64,000 bases of DNA from JAMQPK01 sp963782595. Its GTDB lineage: Bacteria; Acidobacteriota; Vicinamibacteria; Vicinamibacterales; JAMQPK01. The DNA is taken from contig CAWAKJ010000007.1 of NCBI GenBank assembly GCA_963782595.1, positions 62,001-126,000 on the forward strand, in the 5' to 3' direction. Positions 1 to 9,227 of this stretch are shown here, piece after piece; the stretch's first letter is position 1, and every line of letters begins with the position of its first letter. The notes beneath the pieces were generated by a model, which saw only the letters and a program-made list of their open reading frames with translations, was not told the origin of the DNA and made no database searches. The translations under genes were made by a program, and so were the position numbers.

Positions 1-1
1 T

Positions 2-109
2 GGAGCGACCTCTGAAAGCGAACCAGAAGACAAGCCGTACGGACATCGAAACGCGGGAGTCATCGATCGGAACGGCGTAACGTGGTGGATTGGCGCTCCG
101 GTGAAATAG
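2..109 (+). CDS. VOC/glyoxalase-family protein, C-terminal fragment
   Basis: Frame 2 is open from the window edge to a TAG at 107-109 and encodes a 35-residue tail. It contains YGHRNAGVID followed by GVTWWIGAPVK. This resembles the end of PhnB/glyoxalase-like VOC proteins, where a glycine-rich turn and a D-x-x-G-x-x-WW-I segment close the last beta-alpha-beta unit. The rest of the gene lies outside the window, so substrate and metal ligands cannot be assessed. It converges on the minus-strand regulator that ends at 262. The 150 bases between the two stops show no gene. Confidence 0.5.
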   Translation, partial: GATSESEPEDKPYGHRNAGVIDRNGVTWWIGAPVK

Positions 110-261
110 GGCTCCCCTCATCAGCTAGCGCCCGTAGTCCGACGCAGAGGCGCCGAGACGCGCGAGAACCGGGCGATGGCCTCTGTGGGTGCGGAAGCGG
201 GCCCTGTCGGAGGCACGACTTCGTGGGCGACGAACGCGATCCGACTTGCGCCTTTCGACTC

Positions 262-2196
262 CTACCGCGCCAGTGCGGCGACGCGATCGAGAACGGCTCT
301 GAAGCCGGCGCGATCCCGCAGCGGCCGTAAAAGGGGATCGATAGGAAGCGACCACGCCGAAGCCGCGTGCGCCGTATCCAGAAGTGCCGAGAGGGACGTC
401 ACGGCTTCGTCGTTCTGTCCTCGCACGACGCGAATGGAAGCAAGGAGGGTTGACGCCTCGAACGGGCGTGTGCGCGAGAGCACCGGAATCGCTTCCTCGG
501 CTTTGGTGATTTCAGCGTCGGCAGCCTCCGCCGATCCGAGGTCCGCGAGCGCCAGCGCAAGTCCCAGGTGCGACTCAGGGTGCACCGGATACAGATCGAG
601 CGCCCGGCGGCATGCCGCGGCCGCCTGGTCGGCAGCACCCGCCGCACGAAGTGCCAGTCCGCGACTCATGTGCGAGCGGACGGCGAACTCACGCCCGTGC
701 AGATGGTGCAGGTCGGCTGTTGACAGCTCCCGGTCGAACTCGCACAGCGCGTCGGCGACGTCGCCCTGCGCGAACCGGGTCATGCCCAGCAGCCAGTGCA
801 ATCCTCTTCCGGGCAGCCTCTCGCCCCGCGCGATCTGCTGATCCTGAACCGCGGCGCCCATTCGCAGGAGCGCCTCCGCGTCGGCCAGATGCCCGCGTGC
901 GATGTGCAGCATCGCCATTTGAAAGTAGCTCAGCGCGAACTCCGGAAAGAGCGACAGCGTCCGCGTGCCCGCGACCAGCCGGCTGTCTCCCCACGACGCA
1001 CGGCACAGCCGGAAGAGGTGACGCCAGCTCACGGGTTCGAGATCGACGGCCCGATGCGCGGCCACAACGGCTTCGTGCATCCTCCACGCGCTGCCGAGCG
1101 CCAGCGCCAGCGCTCCATGCGCTTCGGCAAGCCCTTCATCGAGCGCTGTCGCCTGGCGTGCATGCGCGATCGCGCGCTCGAGCACGTGCGTCGCCGGCTC
1201 GATTTCGAATCGCGTCGTTTCGTACGAAGCCACTTCGGCGTTTGCGAGCCCTGCGTAGGCGGCGGCGTATCGATGATCCAGCGAGACCGCACGCTCGAAG
1301 TCCGCAATGGCGTGTGCGAGCTCGCGGACGTCAAAGCTCTCGAGGCGCATCCAGCCTTCCGTGAACGCGCGGTAGGCGTCGAGCCGCTGAGTTTCTCTGG
1401 GGGCGACAGAGAGAACCCGCTTCGGAGTCTGCGGCACATGAAGATCCCGGGCGAATGCGGCGACGATCTGATCCTGCAGGTCGAAGATGTCCGTGAGCGG
1501 CCCATCGGCCTTCGCATCGGCGAGTGCCTCGCCGCCGACAACGTCAACCAGACGTGCCGTGATTCGGATGCGGTCGGCGCTTCGCTGGAAGCTGCCGAGG
1601 ACGGCCAACTGCGCGTGGACGGCGCCCGCGACTTGCTCGAGCGAGCCGTCGGTGCGGCGAATGGCCTCGGTCACGCGCCAGCGATCGACCACCCGGAAAT
1701 GGCCGAGCGCCCGCAGGTCGCCCGTGACTGTTTCGGCAATACCCGCCGAGAGCCACCCATATTCGGCGTCGGCGGCCACGTTCTGAAAATCGTAGACAAC
1801 GATGGTTTGTAGATCGGCTGTGACGGGCGCACGGGCGAGCGAAGGAGCCGACGAGCCCGCCTCCGGCAGTTCATTGGTGGTCTGCGACACGTCACCGATA
1901 AACCGGTATCCGCGCCTGGTAATGGTCTTGATATAGCGCGGCGCGCCTGCACGGTCGCCCAGTGCCTGCCGCAGTTCCGAGACCGCTTGCGTCAAGGCAT
2001 TTTCCGTGACGTTGGCGCCGGGCCACAGGGCGTCGAGGAGCTCGTCCTTGGTGACGAGCACGCCGGGACGGTCCAGCAAATACAGCAGCAGGTCCAGGAG
2101 TTGCGGCGTAAGGACGAGGGCCTGGCCCTCGCGCGTCACCTGATAGCGTCCCCGATCGACCAGGAACGGCCCGAACTGATACGAAACACCAGGCAT
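262..2196 (-). CDS. Winged-helix transcriptional regulator with TolB/FlgO-like and TPR domains
   Basis: The 644-residue protein opens with an OmpR/CadC-type winged helix (residues about 5-105) ending in the family signature TITRRGYRF. A segment around 135-250 (IVVYDFQNVAADAEYGWL, then FRVVDRWRV) resembles the FlgO/TolB-N fold that often links such helices to sensory repeats. The C-terminal half is alanine-rich and helical with repeated TPR-like units (AYAGLANAEVA, AEAHGALALALG, ESHLGLALALAD). Unlike CadC I see no membrane helix, so a cytoplasmic DNA-binding regulator is likely. The start is ATG at 2196. It is divergent from the DUF2339 gene across a short spacer. The regulated target is unknown. 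Confidence 0.85.
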   Translation of the reverse strand: MPGVSYQFGPFLVDRGRYQVTREGQALVLTPQLLDLLLYLLDRPGVLVTKDELLDALWPGANVTENALTQAVSELRQALGDRAGAPRYIKTITRRGYRFIGDVSQTTNELPEAGSSAPSLARAPVTADLQTIVVYDFQNVAADAEYGWLSAGIAETVTGDLRALGHFRVVDRWRVTEAIRRTDGSLEQVAGAVHAQLAVLGSFQRSADRIRITARLVDVVGGEALADAKADGPLTDIFDLQDQIVAAFARDLHVPQTPKRVLSVAPRETQRLDAYRAFTEGWMRLESFDVRELAHAIADFERAVSLDHRYAAAYAGLANAEVASYETTRFEIEPATHVLERAIAHARQATALDEGLAEAHGALALALGSAWRMHEAVVAAHRAVDLEPVSWRHLFRLCRASWGDSRLVAGTRTLSLFPEFALSYFQMAMLHIARGHLADAEALLRMGAAVQDQQIARGERLPGRGLHWLLGMTRFAQGDVADALCEFDRELSTADLHHLHGREFAVRSHMSRGLALRAAGAADQAAAACRRALDLYPVHPESHLGLALALADLGSAEAADAEITKAEEAIPVLSRTRPFEASTLLASIRVVRGQNDEAVTSLSALLDTAHAASAWSLPIDPLLRPLRDRAGFRAVLDRVAALAR

Positions 2197-2308
2197 GGAC
2201 TGCGCGATTCTACGTGGAAATCGCGGGGCCGCAGGCAGTCAGCCTTTCTCAGACTTTCTCAGGAAACGCTCAGGACTGCGTCCATCCTGCAGGCGTATCG
2301 TCGCGCTC

Positions 2309-4921
2309 ATGGAGGACGCGCGCATGCTGATGGTTCTCGTCATCGTCCTTGTGGTCGTGATGGCCCAGATGCGAAAGAGGCTGACGGACGCGCTGCGCCA
2401 AATCGACAGCCTCGATCTGCGCGTACGGAAGCTGGAGACAACGGCCGTATCTCTCACGCCGCCTGCGCCTATAGCGGCCCCGGCCCCTGAGCGGCGCTCG
2501 CCTCCACCTGTGGCAAGACCGGCCCCGCCCAGTCCCGCAGTCGTCGAACGCGAATATTCCCCGCTATCTGAAAGCAACGTGCCCCGAAAGTACGAGCCAC
2601 TGGGCGATCCACTGATGGGCGACGCACTGAAGCACATCACTGCATGGCTCGTTGGCGGCAACGCGGTTGTGCGGATTGGCATTGTCGTCCTGCTGTTTGG
2701 TGTCGCGTTCTTCCTGAACTTCGTGGCCGATCGGGGCTGGCTGCCCGTCGAGGTCCGCCTCACGTTCGCGGCTCTCGGGGGCATGGCTCTCACGGCGGTG
2801 GGCTGGCGCCTTCGCGAACGTCGAAGGGATTACGCACTTGTGCTGCAGGGCGGCGGCATCGGGATCGTCTACCTGACGGTGTTCGCCGCAGTGAATCTCT
2901 ATGCGCTGATTGCGCCAGGCCCTGGACTTGCGCTGATGGTGGTTCTCGTCGCGTTGTCGAGCGTGCTGGCCATATTGCAGGATGCGAGGAGCCTCGCCAT
3001 TCTGGCGACGTGTGCAGGTTTCGCCGCACCCCTGATTGTTTCGAGCGAGGGGAGTCACGTCGGGCTCTTCTCGTACTACGCGGCCCTCAATGTGGGCATC
3101 GTGATGATTGCGTGGTTCAAGGAATGGCGGCTGCTCAATATCCTGGGATTCGCGTTCACGTTCGTCATCAGCGCAATCTGGGGCCGGCAGTACTACCAGC
3201 CCGACTATTTTGCGAGCACAGAGCCGTTTCTGGTGGGGTTCTTTCTTCTTTACGTCGCCGTGCCTGTGTTGTTTTCGACGAGGAAGGTTTCAGCCGGGGA
3301 ACGTCACCTGGACGGGTCTCTTCTCTTTGGCGTACCACTCGCGGCGTTTGGGTTGCAGTCCGGACTCGTGCGCGATTTCGAGTACGGCCTGGCGTTCAGC
3401 GCGCTGGGCGCCGGCCTGTTCTATGTGTCGCTGGCTTCTGTCCTGTGGCGGCGAGTGCCCGAGGCGGTGCGACTTGTGCCCGAGACGTTTCTGGCGTTCG
3501 GCGTCGCATTCGGGACGCTCGCCATTCCGCTGACATTCGACGGGCGATGGACAGGGTCGACCTGGGCGCTCGAGGGTGCAGGGCTCGTGTGGATCGGCGT
3601 GCGGCAGCGCCGGCTCCTCGCCGGCGCCGCAGGTGTGATTCTTCAATTCCTCGCGGGCATCTCGTTCATGAAGGCCGTCTTGCTCCCGGCCGGCAACCTG
3701 CCGGTTCTCAACAGCGTTTATATCGGCGCACTCCTTATCAGTCTGGCGGGATTGTTCTGCGGCTGGTATCTGCATCGGCATCGAACCAATTTGGACGAGA
3801 GGCTCTCGGTCGTATCTGAGGTATTGCTCGCATGGGGCCTGCTCTGGTGGTTTGGCGCGGGCATCCGCGAGATTGAGATTCACCTCGCAGCTGCCGACTG
3901 GATCGCCGCGATGCTGGCGTTCACCGCCGCGAGCTCCGTTGTGCTGACCTCGCTTCGCGGGCCGCTCGAGTGGCCTCAGTTGAAGATACCAGTCCTCCTG
4001 CAGTTGCCTGTGATGATGCTCGTTGCCGCTGTGGGCTTCTCCGGGCAGACGCATCCCTTTGTCCGGTGGGGTGCTCCAGCCTGGGTCGCGGCTCTAGCGG
4101 CGCACTACTGGATCCAGTGGCGTCTCGAATCCGAATGGCCGGACGAGATCGCGCGCTATTGGCACATGGGCATGATGTGGGTCGTCGTATTCCTGCTTTC
4201 GTGGGAGTCGGTTTGGATTGTGGATCGACTGGCAGGCACGGTCTCTGTGTGGCGTAACGTCGCGTGGGTACTGGTCCCCGGAGCCGCCATCCTGGGCATC
4301 CCGCGCCTCGCACGGATGTCCATGTGGCCGTTTGGGCGATTCGCCAGCGCATACCTTGCGGCGCTCACGCCTCTGCTGGTCTTCGCCGCAGGATGGGTGG
4401 CGGCGGTCAGTGTGAACCGTGGCGATCCTGCGCCGCTGCCATACGTGCTGCTCCTCAATCCACTCGAGCTTGCGCAGTGTCTGCTCCTGCTGATGTTGCT
4501 GACGATACCTCCGCGCGTGGCGCCATGGCTCTTGACGCAGGATCGCTGGCTCGCGGGGACGGTGCTGGCATTCGCTGTTCTGAACGGCATCATCGCGCGC
4601 GCGACCCACTTCTATGGCGGTGTCGCGTTCGACCCGGCTGCCCTGTGGTCGTCGGGCCGTTATCAAAGCGCCATCTCGATCACGTGGACCGCAGCGGCGA
4701 TGGCGGTCATGCTCGCGGCCCGACGGTTGACGCAGCGCACCGTCTGGTTCACCGGCGTTGCACTGCTCCTGGCAGTCGTCCTGAAATTGTTTCTTGTCGA
4801 TCTGGACGACGTTGGCACCGTCGCACGGATGATTTCCTTTGTTGTCGTCGGGCTGCTGATCCTGCTTGTGGGCTATCTGTCGCCAATTCCTCCCCGTTCG
4901 CAGGAGGAGACGGCGTCATGA
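2309..4921 (+). CDS. DUF2339 polytopic membrane protein
   Basis: The protein starts with one hydrophobic helix (MLMVLVIVLVVVMAQM). A coiled segment and a proline-rich linker follow, then about two dozen hydrophobic helices to the C-terminus. Motifs such as GGNAVVRIGIVVLLFGVAFFL and LQGGGIGIVYLTVFAA are typical of DUF2339, a family of very large membrane proteins of unknown function. The frame is open upstream to 2195, but the ATG at 2309 places the first helix at the N-terminus as in the family. The stop overlaps the next start as ATGA, so translation is probably coupled to the DUF3999 gene, a common partner. A role in the cell envelope is an inference from topology. Confidence 0.88.
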   Translation: MEDARMLMVLVIVLVVVMAQMRKRLTDALRQIDSLDLRVRKLETTAVSLTPPAPIAAPAPERRSPPPVARPAPPSPAVVEREYSPLSESNVPRKYEPLGDPLMGDALKHITAWLVGGNAVVRIGIVVLLFGVAFFLNFVADRGWLPVEVRLTFAALGGMALTAVGWRLRERRRDYALVLQGGGIGIVYLTVFAAVNLYALIAPGPGLALMVVLVALSSVLAILQDARSLAILATCAGFAAPLIVSSEGSHVGLFSYYAALNVGIVMIAWFKEWRLLNILGFAFTFVISAIWGRQYYQPDYFASTEPFLVGFFLLYVAVPVLFSTRKVSAGERHLDGSLLFGVPLAAFGLQSGLVRDFEYGLAFSALGAGLFYVSLASVLWRRVPEAVRLVPETFLAFGVAFGTLAIPLTFDGRWTGSTWALEGAGLVWIGVRQRRLLAGAAGVILQFLAGISFMKAVLLPAGNLPVLNSVYIGALLISLAGLFCGWYLHRHRTNLDERLSVVSEVLLAWGLLWWFGAGIREIEIHLAAADWIAAMLAFTAASSVVLTSLRGPLEWPQLKIPVLLQLPVMMLVAAVGFSGQTHPFVRWGAPAWVAALAAHYWIQWRLESEWPDEIARYWHMGMMWVVVFLLSWESVWIVDRLAGTVSVWRNVAWVLVPGAAILGIPRLARMSMWPFGRFASAYLAALTPLLVFAAGWVAAVSVNRGDPAPLPYVLLLNPLELAQCLLLLMLLTIPPRVAPWLLTQDRWLAGTVLAFAVLNGIIARATHFYGGVAFDPAALWSSGRYQSAISITWTAAAMAVMLAARRLTQRTVWFTGVALLLAVVLKLFLVDLDDVGTVARMISFVVVGLLILLVGYLSPIPPRSQEETAS

Positions 4922-6276
4922 CACGAAGATGTGCCGCACTTGCACTGGCGCTGGCGTCCTCGGTGGCCGCCACGCTGTCCGCAGACCAGGAGCGGGGGGA
5001 CTTTGCCAAAGGATTTACGGTGCAGCCAAACGAGGCTCGCCCTCTGTTCGAGTTGGTGATGCCCGAGGAGGTGTACCGGACGATCGCGCGTCCAGACCTC
5101 GGCGACCTGCGCGTCTTCAGTCGCGATGGGAGGATCGTGCCCCACGTTGTGCGACGTCCCGGCTCGCGCATCGGGAGCGGGTCACCGCCTCTGCCGCTTT
5201 CGTTTTTTCCATTGCGCGGGAAGATGGAAGACACCGGGGTCGGCACGAGCCTGCGGATCATCACAGATAAACGCGGGCTGACCGTCGGGATGGCGTCCAG
5301 CGCAACGGCAGCAACGGAAGGCGAACGCCTGATCGCTTACATCATCGATCTCAACGGCCTTCCAGACATGCCCGATTCGCTCCACGTCAACTGGAAGAGC
5401 ACCGCAGACGAGGGCTTCGCCGTGACTGTGGACGTCGAGTCGAGCGAAGATCTTTCACGATGGCAGACTCTTGCCAAGGCTGTGACACTGGCCGAGCTGC
5501 GCTCTGGCGGGTCGTCGCTTGTCCACAACACGATCGCGCTGCCCGAGTTCGAGTCGAGATATCTCCGGATTGCGTGGCCGGAAGCGCTGCGCGCGGTTCA
5601 TCTTACCGACGTGTTGGGGTTCTTCCCGGCGAAGACACTCTCACCCACGCGCGAGACATTGGTGGTGCCAGGCACGCCTGCTGATGCACGGCCGGCTGAA
5701 TTCCTGTTCGATACCGGCGGCATGCGCCCGGTCGATCGGGTCCGCGTCGTCCTGGAAGAGCGGAACGGTGTGGCCGAGGCGGCGCTGTTCTCGAGGCCCG
5801 GCCTCAAGAGCGAATGGCGTCAGCATTTTACCGGGAGGTTCTACAGTCTGGAACGATCGGGCACGCGCGTCCAGAACGAGGCCGTTGCAGTGGCGCAGAC
5901 GACCGATCGCTACTGGCGGCTCGAGCTCGAGAGTGGACAGATGAAGACGGCTCGGCCGCCGAGCCTCGAGATTGGCTGGGTTCCAGATCTGCTCACCGTC
6001 GTCGCGCAAGGCGACGCGCCTTTCACCGTGGCGTTCGGCAGCGCCACCGTAGAGGCGGCCGATCGCACGACGGAAGGAGTACTGCGCGACATCGAAGGGG
6101 ACCAGCGGTCGAACCTTATCTCTTCGGCCCGCGTGTCCATGATCTCGACACTCGGTGGCGAGTCGAAGCTTCAGCCTCCGCCACCACCACTCCCCTGGAG
6201 AACGTGGTTGCTGTGGAGTGTGCTCCTCGGAGGAGTGCTCCTGCTCGGATGGATGGTGCGGCAACTGGTCAGTTGA
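4918..6276 (+). CDS. DUF3999 family protein with signal peptide and C-terminal membrane anchor
   Basis: The ATG at 4918 overlaps the DUF2339 stop (ATGA) and gives a clear signal peptide (MTRRCAALALALASSVAATLSA). The roughly 450-residue exported region contains FTVQPNEARPLFELVMPEEVY and DLGDLRVFSRDGRIVPHVV, the start typical of DUF3999. It is beta-rich and closes with one transmembrane helix (WRTWLLWSVLLGGVLLLGWM) at the extreme C-terminus. The frame is open much further upstream, but that part is antisense-like sequence inside DUF2339. The domain is therefore expected to face the periplasm, anchored at its C-terminus, probably with the upstream membrane protein. Function is unknown. Confidence 0.85.
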   Translation: MTRRCAALALALASSVAATLSADQERGDFAKGFTVQPNEARPLFELVMPEEVYRTIARPDLGDLRVFSRDGRIVPHVVRRPGSRIGSGSPPLPLSFFPLRGKMEDTGVGTSLRIITDKRGLTVGMASSATAATEGERLIAYIIDLNGLPDMPDSLHVNWKSTADEGFAVTVDVESSEDLSRWQTLAKAVTLAELRSGGSSLVHNTIALPEFESRYLRIAWPEALRAVHLTDVLGFFPAKTLSPTRETLVVPGTPADARPAEFLFDTGGMRPVDRVRVVLEERNGVAEAALFSRPGLKSEWRQHFTGRFYSLERSGTRVQNEAVAVAQTTDRYWRLELESGQMKTARPPSLEIGWVPDLLTVVAQGDAPFTVAFGSATVEAADRTTEGVLRDIEGDQRSNLISSARVSMISTLGGESKLQPPPPPLPWRTWLLWSVLLGGVLLLGWMVRQLVS

Positions 6277-6575
6277 TCAGAACTTTTTTCTCCGCGCGAA
6301 AAAATTACATAGACGCGCATCATGTCATTCCGAGGAAACCTCTTTGTTTCCTCCTGCGAGACTCGACATGCCCATTTGGAACTCTGCTTGCACGTCGGCT
6401 CGCCGTTCCCCAAGAACGTCTCGCACCAGCGTGAGCTGAGCCTCGCCCGCTTCGTCCGCTCCCCCACGACGCGACACGACTTGTACGTCTGAGCGACACA
6501 CCTTCGGATCGGCGGAAACGATCTCTCGGTCGAGGTGTGCCCACGAACACGAAATGCGCGAAATGGAGGTCAATC
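6277..6575. repeat. Intergenic region with a REP-like hairpin
   Basis: This gap between the DUF3999 stop and the cytochrome start has no convincing gene. It contains a perfect stem GAGGAAAC (6332-6339) / GTTTCCTC (6346-6353) with a 6-base loop, preceded by CATGTCATTC. This resembles repetitive extragenic palindromes starting TGTCATTCCGAG that I recall from soil-bacterial genomes; the resemblance is from memory. T-rich and A-rich stretches at 6280-6305 could form part of a terminator for the DUF2339-DUF3999 operon. A Shine-Dalgarno GGAGG at 6565-6569 serves the next gene. Confidence 0.45.
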
Positions 6576-8582
6576 GTGAAGCAGTTTCAATTCAGACTCG
6601 TCGCGGGAGCCGCGGCGCTATTTCTCTCCGCACTCATCGCCGGAAGCACAGTCCGCAGCCAGGCACAGGCACGCGAGGGCGGCTTTGGTGTGGGGATCCC
6701 TGAGGGCTTTCTGCAAAAATATGCGGCATTCCGTGCGAGAACGCTTGCCAGCGGCGACCGCCAGGTCTTGCGCGTTCGTCTCGGCTACGTGAAAGGACTG
6801 TCGCGAAGTTTCACGGCCATCGCCGGAGAGTTCACCCTCAATCTCGACTCTGCTGCCTTCAGAGTCAACCTCAGCAGGCTCACGCCTCAGCAGACGTACG
6901 GCGTGTGGCTCGTTGACGCGGCAGAGACCAGCGGCACCCAGGACAGCGCTGTTAGACTTGCCACGGTTCAGGCCACCGGGAGCACCGCTGTCGTGTCGGG
7001 GACTCTGAGCCTGGCGAATCTGAAAGCACCTGCCGGCTTCACACTCGACCGCGTCGTCCTTGCGCCCGGTACGGAGTCGCCGGCCAGTCCGCTGGCGAGC
7101 GGATCCGTGAATGTGTTTCAGAAGATATTCTTTCGCCGGCTGAATCTCCTGGACGAGAGCACTGCGGCGGTACTCCTCAATGAGACGACGCCGGTTCCAA
7201 GTCTTTTCAATCTGGTTCCCGATGTGGCAGCCGAGACCGATGCCGGAAGCGGCACGGCAGCGAGGACCGCGGCGGCGTCTCGATCGCTCCGGGTCGACGC
7301 ACTTATTTCACGAGGGGCCACGCTGTTCTTCGAGAACACGTTTGCCGGCAATGGGCGCACATGCGGAACGTGTCATCCGGCGTCGAACAACTTCACGATC
7401 GACCCCGCCTTCATCAGGACGCTGCCGGCCAGCGATCCGCTCTTCGTTGCCGAGTTCAACCCGGCGCTCGCTCAGCTCGAGCGGCCGCAGTTGATGCGAC
7501 GATTCGGCCTCATCCTCGAAAACCTGGACGGGCTCGACGATCCGGCGAGGAAGTTCGTCATGCGGGGCGTGCCGCCGACGCTCGGCCTGCAGGCGACGAT
7601 GGAAAGGGACACGAGCCTCGGGGAAGGGCCGGTCCAGATGACCGGCTGGTCCGGAGACGGATCACCCGGCACCGGCTCGTTGCGCGAGTTCGCGATCGGC
7701 GCTGTGACTCAGCACTTCACGAGGAGCCTGGCGCGCGTGGCCGGCCGCGACTTCAGGCTGCCGACCGAGCATCAGCTCGATTCGATGGAAGCCTTCCAAC
7801 TCTCGCTCGGCCGGTCCACGGATTTCAATCTCTCGCAGATGACGTTCCTCGATGCGAATGTCCAGACCGGGCGCACGCTGTTCATCAACGGCACCGGCAA
7901 CCCGAACGCCGGCGGTACGTGTGGGTTCTGCCACACCAACGGCGGCGCTCTTTCCGGCGGCCAGAATCTCAACTTCGACACCAATGTCGAGGGCGTTGCG
8001 CATCCGGCACGCAGTGTCCAGGATTTTCCAAAGGACGGAGGATTCGGACAGAGCGCCAATCCGGACGGCACGTTCGGCAACCGCACCTTCAACATCGCAT
8101 CAGTCGTCGAAGCCGCAGATACGGCGCCGTTCTTTCACAACAACGTCGTCAACACGCTCGAAGAGGTCGTAGAGTTCTATTCAGGACCGGCGTTCAATGG
8201 TCCGGCTGTGCCAGCTTTCGCAAGATTCGATTTCACTCAGACACAGGTCGAGCAGATCGCCGACTTCATGCGCGCCGTGAATGTGGTCCAGGATATCGAC
8301 ATCGCCCGGCGCGAGCTGAGGGAAATCATGGCGAACACACGCGACCCAATCGCGGAGCAGAACACTCGTTTGAGAACGGCGCAAGAAGAGGTTGGCGATT
8401 CGATTGACGTCCTCAGGCAGGGCAATATCCTGCCGGCGGCCGTGACGCACCTCGTTGCTGCGCGCGCGCTCGTCGTACAGGCACAACGCACGACCAACGC
8501 GCTTCAGCGCCGGGTACTGATTCCGTTAGCGCTCGCGAAGCTCGTTCAAGCCAGAAACGCGGTGGCGACAGTCACGTCCTGA
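6576..8582 (+). CDS. Secreted di-heme cytochrome c (cytochrome c peroxidase-like)
   Basis: The GTG at 6576 sits 6 bases after a GGAGG and opens a signal peptide (residues 1-32, ending in AQA); an ATG at 6537 lacks such a site. Residues about 60-190 form a beta-rich domain I do not recognise with certainty. Two heme-binding CxxCH motifs follow, CGTCH at about 263 and CGFCH at about 449. Between them lie GVPPTLGLQATM and the sequence around GWSGDG, as in the di-heme peroxidase/oxidoreductase superfamily. A helical tail of about 80 residues ends the protein. A periplasmic redox enzyme is likely; electron donor and substrate cannot be read from the sequence. Confidence 0.82.
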   Translation: MKQFQFRLVAGAAALFLSALIAGSTVRSQAQAREGGFGVGIPEGFLQKYAAFRARTLASGDRQVLRVRLGYVKGLSRSFTAIAGEFTLNLDSAAFRVNLSRLTPQQTYGVWLVDAAETSGTQDSAVRLATVQATGSTAVVSGTLSLANLKAPAGFTLDRVVLAPGTESPASPLASGSVNVFQKIFFRRLNLLDESTAAVLLNETTPVPSLFNLVPDVAAETDAGSGTAARTAAASRSLRVDALISRGATLFFENTFAGNGRTCGTCHPASNNFTIDPAFIRTLPASDPLFVAEFNPALAQLERPQLMRRFGLILENLDGLDDPARKFVMRGVPPTLGLQATMERDTSLGEGPVQMTGWSGDGSPGTGSLREFAIGAVTQHFTRSLARVAGRDFRLPTEHQLDSMEAFQLSLGRSTDFNLSQMTFLDANVQTGRTLFINGTGNPNAGGTCGFCHTNGGALSGGQNLNFDTNVEGVAHPARSVQDFPKDGGFGQSANPDGTFGNRTFNIASVVEAADTAPFFHNNVVNTLEEVVEFYSGPAFNGPAVPAFARFDFTQTQVEQIADFMRAVNVVQDIDIARRELREIMANTRDPIAEQNTRLRTAQEEVGDSIDVLRQGNILPAAVTHLVAARALVVQAQRTTNALQRRVLIPLALAKLVQARNAVATVTS

Positions 8583-8687
8583 TCGCCAGTACGCGAGCGG
8601 CACGGCTCGTGTCGCTCGGTCACGTCAGGGAACAGAGATGTCCGGCCGCCCGCAATGCCAGACAATTTTGTACTAATGGCGGAAGGC

Positions 8688-9041
8688 CTAAGCCTGCTGC
8701 GGGCCGTAACTCGCCAGCGCCTGAGCCTCGTCGTCGTAAATACCGAGGATGGTTGTCAGCCGGGTGATCACCAGTAGTTCGCGAAGGCGACCGGTTGGGC
8801 TGAAAAGCTTTACAGAGCCGCCGTGATTTTTGGCTGTCGAGCTCGCTTGAACGAGCTCACCCAATCCGGCGCTGTCGACGTAGGACACGCCGGCGAGGTC
8901 GATGAGAACCCTGGTGTGCCCCTGCTGGACAAGACCGCGCACCTTGTCGTGCAGCATCGTGCTGCGATTCTTTTTCAGAGTGATCTCGCCGCTGACCTTG
9001 ACGATGACCACATCGCCCGCCGTGCGCTCTTCGAGTTGCAT
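8688..9041 (-). CDS. STAS-domain anti-sigma factor antagonist-like protein
   Basis: This 117-residue single-domain protein matches the STAS fold of SpoIIAA/RsbV antagonists. It has GDVVIVKVSGEIT at the N-terminus, VLIDLAGVSYVDSAGLGELV in the middle and a C-terminal helix. The conserved phosphorylatable serine is Ser57 in VDSAGLGEL. Known relatives bind anti-sigma kinases when unphosphorylated and are reset by SpoIIE-type phosphatases. A SpoIIE phosphatase is encoded at 19467-20603, though not adjacent. No anti-sigma kinase is visible nearby. It is transcribed away from the glutaminase gene. Confidence 0.88.
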   Translation of the reverse strand: MQLEERTAGDVVIVKVSGEITLKKNRSTMLHDKVRGLVQQGHTRVLIDLAGVSYVDSAGLGELVQASSTAKNHGGSVKLFSPTGRLRELLVITRLTTILGIYDDEAQALASYGPQQA

Positions 9042-9153
9042 CCGCGCCGGATTCTAGTGATCCGGGACGAAAAAAGCCAGCGAGGCAGCACTTGTCGGAT
9101 CTGAACATTTTTGTACCGATACCGGGCTCGTCACAACATCTTCGTCTTGTCGC

Positions 9154-9217
9154 GCCGGGTCTCGAGTGCAAGACCCGGCCTACGTACGTAGGGCGGGTCC
9201 TGTTCTTCGGACCCGCC
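9154..9217. repeat. Compound palindromic repeat: two hairpins around a 14-bp palindrome
   Basis: Three exact elements abut. The first is a 9-bp stem GCCGGGTCT (9154-9162) / AGACCCGGC (9171-9179). The second is the self-complementary 14-mer CCTACGTACGTAGG (9179-9192). The third is a 9-bp stem GGCGGGTCC (9192-9200) / GGACCCGCC (9209-9217). The symmetric layout resembles a REP/BIME unit rather than a simple terminator, since no T-run follows. It lies in the spacer between the divergently transcribed STAS and glutaminase genes, just before the glutaminase start. Confidence 0.6.
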
Positions 9218-9227
9218 TCTCTGCGGA

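Noticed and set aside
612..1364. Plus-strand frames opposite the winged-helix TPR gene
   Set aside because: They are arginine- and alanine-rich shadows of a GC-rich gene on the minus strand and contain no recognisable motif.
4264..4917. Upstream extension of the DUF3999 frame
   Set aside because: The extension overlaps the end of DUF2339 in another frame and lacks membrane or family sequence. The ATG at 4918 gives a proper signal peptide and ATGA coupling.
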